Source: Diprion similis
Taxonomy: Eukaryota; Arthropoda; Insecta; Hymenoptera; Diprionidae
DNA length: 64,000 nt
NCBI RefSeq assembly: GCF_021155765.1
Contig: NC_060114.1
Span: 7,564,001-7,628,000 of the forward strand
Reading direction: 5' to 3'
The notes beneath the pieces are model-generated. The model was not told the origin of the DNA, searched no databases, and saw nothing but the letters and a program-made list of their open reading frames with translations. A program made the position numbers and the translations under genes. This document shows positions 59,729-64,000 of the stretch, piece after piece (position 1 is the stretch's first letter; every line of letters starts with the position of its first letter).

Positions 59729-62700
59729 CCTATTCAGCTTGCGCTCATTCGATTTCTCTCGCAAGATTACATCATAATAGTGCCTGGAGAAATTCATCCA
59801 AGACATTTTCGGAATCGTCGAAATTTTCGCCAGAAATCCAAAGGGGTTAGCCTTACTTTTTTGCTCATTTTCGGAGCCGAAAATTTTTCGTCTTGGAATC
59901 GATTTGTATGACCATCTTTGGAATAATTGGACCCCCAGCGACTCAGAAAACACATGAAAAAGAGCGTCGGATCAACAGCAGAGAAATGACGATGAAAATT
60001 TTCAGTTTTTCGGCTGTAACTTTTAAAGCGTTGCTCGTAGCGTATTGTGACTGCGCTTAATCGATTCCTCTCGCAAAATTACGTCGGAATAGTGCCTAGA
60101 AAAATTCATTTGAGACATTTTCCGAATGGTCGAAATTTTCGCCAAAAATCCAAAGGGGTTAGCCTTACTTTTTTGCTCATTTTCGGAGCCGAAAATTTTT
60201 CGTCTTGGAATCGATTTGTATGACCATCTTTGGAATAATTGGACCCCCAGCGACTCAGAAAACACATGAAAAAGAGCGTCGGATCAACAGCAGAGAAATG
60301 ACGATGAAAATTTTCAGTTTTTCGGCTGTAACTTTTAAAGCGTTGCTCGTAGCGTATTGGGACTGCGCTTAATCGATTCCTCTCGCAAAATTACGTCGGA
60401 ATAGTGCCTAGAAAAATTCATTTGAGACATTTTCCGAATGGTCGAAATTTTCGCCAAAAATCCAAAGGGGTTAGCCTTACTTTTTTGCTCATTTTCGGAG
60501 CCGAAATTTTTTGGTCGTGCGATCGATTTGTATGACCATCTTTAGATTAATTGGACCCCTAGAAACTCAAAAAACACATAAAAAAGAGCGTCGGATCAAC
60601 AGCAGAGAAATAACGATAAAAATTTTCAGTTTTTCGGCTGTAACTTTTGAAGCGTTGCTCGTAGCGTATTAGGACTGCGCTTAATCGATTCCTCTCGCAA
60701 AATTACGTCGGAATAGTGCCTAGAAAAATTCATACGACACATTTTCCGAATGGTCGAAATTTTCGCCAAAAATCCAAAGGGGTTAGCCTTACTTTTTTGC
60801 TCATTTTCGGAGCCGAAATTTTTTGGTCGTGCGATCGATTTGTATGACCATCTTTAGATTAATTGGACCCCTAGAAACTCAAAAAACACATAAAAAAGAG
60901 CGTCGGATCAACAGCAGAGAAATAACGATAAAAATTTTCAGTTTTTCGGCTGTAACTTTTGAAGCGTTGCTCGTAGCGTATTAGGACTGCGCTTAATCGA
61001 TTCCTCTCGCAAAATTACGTCGGAATAGTGCCTAGAAAAATTCATACGACACATTTTCCGAATGGTCGAAATTTTCGCCAAAAATCCAAAGGGGTTAGCC
61101 TTACTTTTTTGCTCATTTTCGGAGCCGAAAAGTTTTCGTCTTTGAATCGATTTGTATGACCATCTTTAGATTAATTAGACCCTAAGGAACTCAGAAAACA
61201 CATGAAAAAAAGCGTCGAATCAACAGCAGAAAAATGATGATAAAAATTTTCAGTTTTTCGGCTGTAACTTTTGAAGCGTTGCTCGTAGCGTATTGGGACT
61301 GCGCTTAATCGATTCCTCTCGCAAAATTACGTCGAAATAGTGCCTAGAAAAATTCATTCGAGACATTTTCCGAATCGTCGAAATTTTCGCCAAAAATCCA
61401 AAGGGGTTAGCCTTACTTTTTTGCTTATTTTCGGAGCCGAAGATTTTTGGTCGTGCGATCGATTTGTATGACCATCTTTAGATTAATTGGACCCCTAGGA
61501 ACTCAAAAAACACATGAAAAAGAGCGTCGGATCAACAGCAGAGAAATAACGATGAAAATTTTCAGTTTTTCGGCTGTAACTTTTGAAGCGTTGCTCGTAG
61601 CGTATTAGGACTGCGCTTAATCGATTCCTCTCGCAAAATTACGTCGGAATAGTGCCTAGAAAAATTCATACGACACATTTTCCGAATGGTCGAAATTTTC
61701 GCCAAAAATCCAAAGGGGTTAGCCTTACTTTTTTGCTCATTTTCGGAGCCGAAAAGTTTTCGTCTTTGAATCGATTTGTATGACCATCTTTAGATTAATT
61801 AGACCCTAAGGAACTCAGAAAACACATGAAAAAAAGCGTCGAATCAACAGCAGAAAAATGATGATAAAAATTTTCAGTTTTTCGGCTGTAACTTTTGAAG
61901 CGTTGCTCGTAGCGTATTGGGACTGCGCTTAATCGATTCCTCTCGCAAAATTACGTCGAAATAGTGCCTAGAAAAATTCATTCGAGACATTTTCCGAATC
62001 GTCGAAATTTTCGCCAAAAATCCAAAGGGGTTAGCCTTACTTTTTTGCTTATTTTCGGAGCCGAAGATTTTTGGTCGTGCGATCGATTTGTATGACCATC
62101 TTTAGATTAATTGGACCCCTAGGAACTCAAAAAACACATGAAAAAGAGCGTCGGATCAACAGCAGAGAAATAACGATGAAAATTTTCAGTTTTTCGGCTG
62201 TAACTTTTGAAGCGTTGCTCGTAGCGTATTGGGACTGCGCTTAATCGATTCCTCTCGCAAAATTACGTCGGAATAGTGCCTAGAAAAATTCATTCGAGAC
62301 ATTTTCCGAATCGTCGAAATTTTCGCGAAAAATCCAAAGGGGTTAGCCTTACTTTTTTGCTCATTTTCGGAGCCAAAATTTTTTGGTTGTGGGATCGATT
62401 TGTATGACCATCTTTAGATTAATTGGACCTCTAGGAACTCAAAAAACACATGAAAAAGAGCGTCGCATCAACAGCAGAGAAATAACGATGAAAATTTTCA
62501 GTTTTTCGGCTGTAACTTTTGAAGCGTTGCTCGTAGCGTATTGGGACTGCGCTTAATCGATTCCTCTCGCAAAATTACGTCGAAATAGTGCCTAGAAAAA
62601 TTCATTCGAGACATTTTCCGAATCGTCGAAATTTTCGCCAAAAATCCAAAGGGGTTAGCCTTACTTTTTTGCTTATTTTCGGAGCCGAAGATTTTTGGTC

Positions 62701-64000
62701 GTGCGATCGATTTGTATGACCATCTTTAGATTAATTGGACCCCTAGGAACTCAAAAAACACATGAAAAAGAGCGTCGGATCAACAGCAGAGAAATAACGA
62801 TGAAAATTTTCAGTTTTTCGGCTGTAACTTTTGAAGCGTTGCTCGTAGCGTATTGGGACTGCGCTTAATCGATTCCTCTCGCAAAATTACGTCGGAATAG
62901 TGCCTAGAAAAATTCATTCGAGACATTTTCCGAATCGTCGAAATTTTCGCGAAAAATCCAAAGGGGTTAGCCTTACTTTTTTGCTCATTTTCGGAGCCAA
63001 AATTTTTTGGTTGTGGGATCGATTTGTATGACCATCTTTAGATTAATTGGACCTCTAGGAACTCAAAAAACACATGAAAAAGAGCGTCGCATCAACAGCA
63101 GAGAAATAACGATGAAAATTTTCAGTTTTTCGGCTGTAACTTTTGAAGCGTTGCTCGTAGCGTATTGGGACTGCGCTTAATCGATTCCTCTCGCAAAATT
63201 ACGTCGGAATAGTGCCTAGAAAAATTCATTCGAGACATTTTCCGAATGGTCGAAATTTTCGCGAAAAATCCAAAGGGGTTAGCCTTACTTTTTTGCTCAT
63301 TTTCGGAGCCGAAATTTTTTGGTCGTGGGATCGATTTGTATGACCATGTTTAGATTAATTGGACTCCTAGGAACTTAAAAAACACATAAAAAAGAGCGTC
63401 AAATCAACAGCAGAGAAATAACGATGAAAATTTTCAGTTTTTCGGCTGTAACTTTTGAAGCGTTGCTCGTAGCGTATTGGGACTGCGCTTAATCGATTCC
63501 TCTCGCAAAATTACGTCGGAATAGTGCCTAGAAAAGGTCATTCGAGACATTTTCCGAATCGTCGAAATTTTCGCCAAAAATCCAAAGGGGTTAGCCTTAC
63601 TTTTTTGCTCATTTTCGGAGCCGAAATTTTTTGGTCGTGCGATCGATTTGTATGACCATCTTTAGATTAATTGGACCCCTAGGAACTCAAAAAACACATG
63701 AAAAAGAGCGTCGGATCAACAGCAGAGAAATAACGATGAAAATTTTCAGTTTTTCGGCTGTAACTTTTGAAGCGTTGCTCGTAGCGTATTGGGACTGCGC
63801 TTAATCGATTCCTCTCGCAAAATTACGTCGGAATAGTGCCTAGAAAAATCCATTCGAGACATTTTCCGAATCGACGAAATTTTCGCGAAAAATCCGAAGG
63901 GGTTAGCCTTACTTTTTTGCTCATTTTCGGAGCCGAAATTTTTTGGTCGTGGGATCGATTTGTATGACCATCGTCAGATTAATTGGACCCTTAGGAACTC
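59729..64000. repeat. Homogeneous 312-bp satellite array, runs off the window
   Basis: The word CGTATT of the monomer falls at 60041, 60353, 60665, 60977, 61289, 61601, 61913, 62225, 62537, 62849, 63161, 63473 and 63785, every step being exactly 312 bp. That is about 13.7 monomers without a net indel. Variants fall into two-monomer (624-bp) blocks. Frames that stay open over part of a monomer on the minus strand are by-products of the period being divisible by three. Confidence 0.97.

Noticed and set aside
59729..64000. CRISPR-like regular repetition
   Set aside because: Whole 312-bp units repeat with no unique spacers, in a eukaryotic context.

Overview
The window is eukaryotic, almost certainly insect, genomic DNA. 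It is AT-rich, has short GT-AG introns, head-to-tail paralogous genes, many small foldback transposons and a satellite array at the right edge. No prokaryotic signal is present. The order of insect cannot be fixed from the sequence alone.

The main content is a plus-strand tandem array of five ABCC (MRP4/ABCC4-like, Drosophila l(2)03659-like) full ABC transporter genes. I rebuilt the exons by aligning the paralogues with each other. Gene 1 (1-4755) is cut by the left edge. Genes 2 (8969-15384), 3 (20960-28177), 4 (30083-39900) and 5 (47687-56441) are complete, each with 17 coding exons in the same phases, and predict 1378, 1387, 1427 and 1410 residues. All copies read through without a stop, have intact NBD1 and NBD2 motifs, and show the ABCC asymmetry (DD in NBD1 Walker B, DE in NBD2). 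They should be plasma-membrane ATP-driven exporters of organic anions or conjugates; substrates cannot be read from sequence. A first-exon remnant at 16365-16420 suggests a sixth, lost copy.

Genes 2 and 3 come from a recent duplication of about 12 kb. They are a mosaic: near-identical tracts, introns included, alternate abruptly with diverged ones, as expected for gene conversion. A 615-bp solo LTR in gene 3 and a 1.27-kb TA-flanked element upstream of gene 2 arose after the duplication.

Spacers and long introns are built from mobile DNA: a dispersed repeat on both sides of the end of gene 1 (3.0-3.8 and 4.9-5.8 kb, the second with a nested insertion), a palindromic 827-bp element (19457-20283), a transposon relic with a SWIM-like fragment in intron 1 of gene 4, a pair of ~0.95-kb inverted arms (42.9-47.5 kb) each carrying the same broken zinc-finger-like exon, and a 1.1-kb foldback element in intron 1 of gene 5.

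From about 58 kb to the right edge lies a tandem satellite with an exact 312-bp period. Its outer monomers are degenerate and its inner ones homogenised, with 624-bp two-monomer blocks, so the ABCC array abuts heterochromatin-like DNA.
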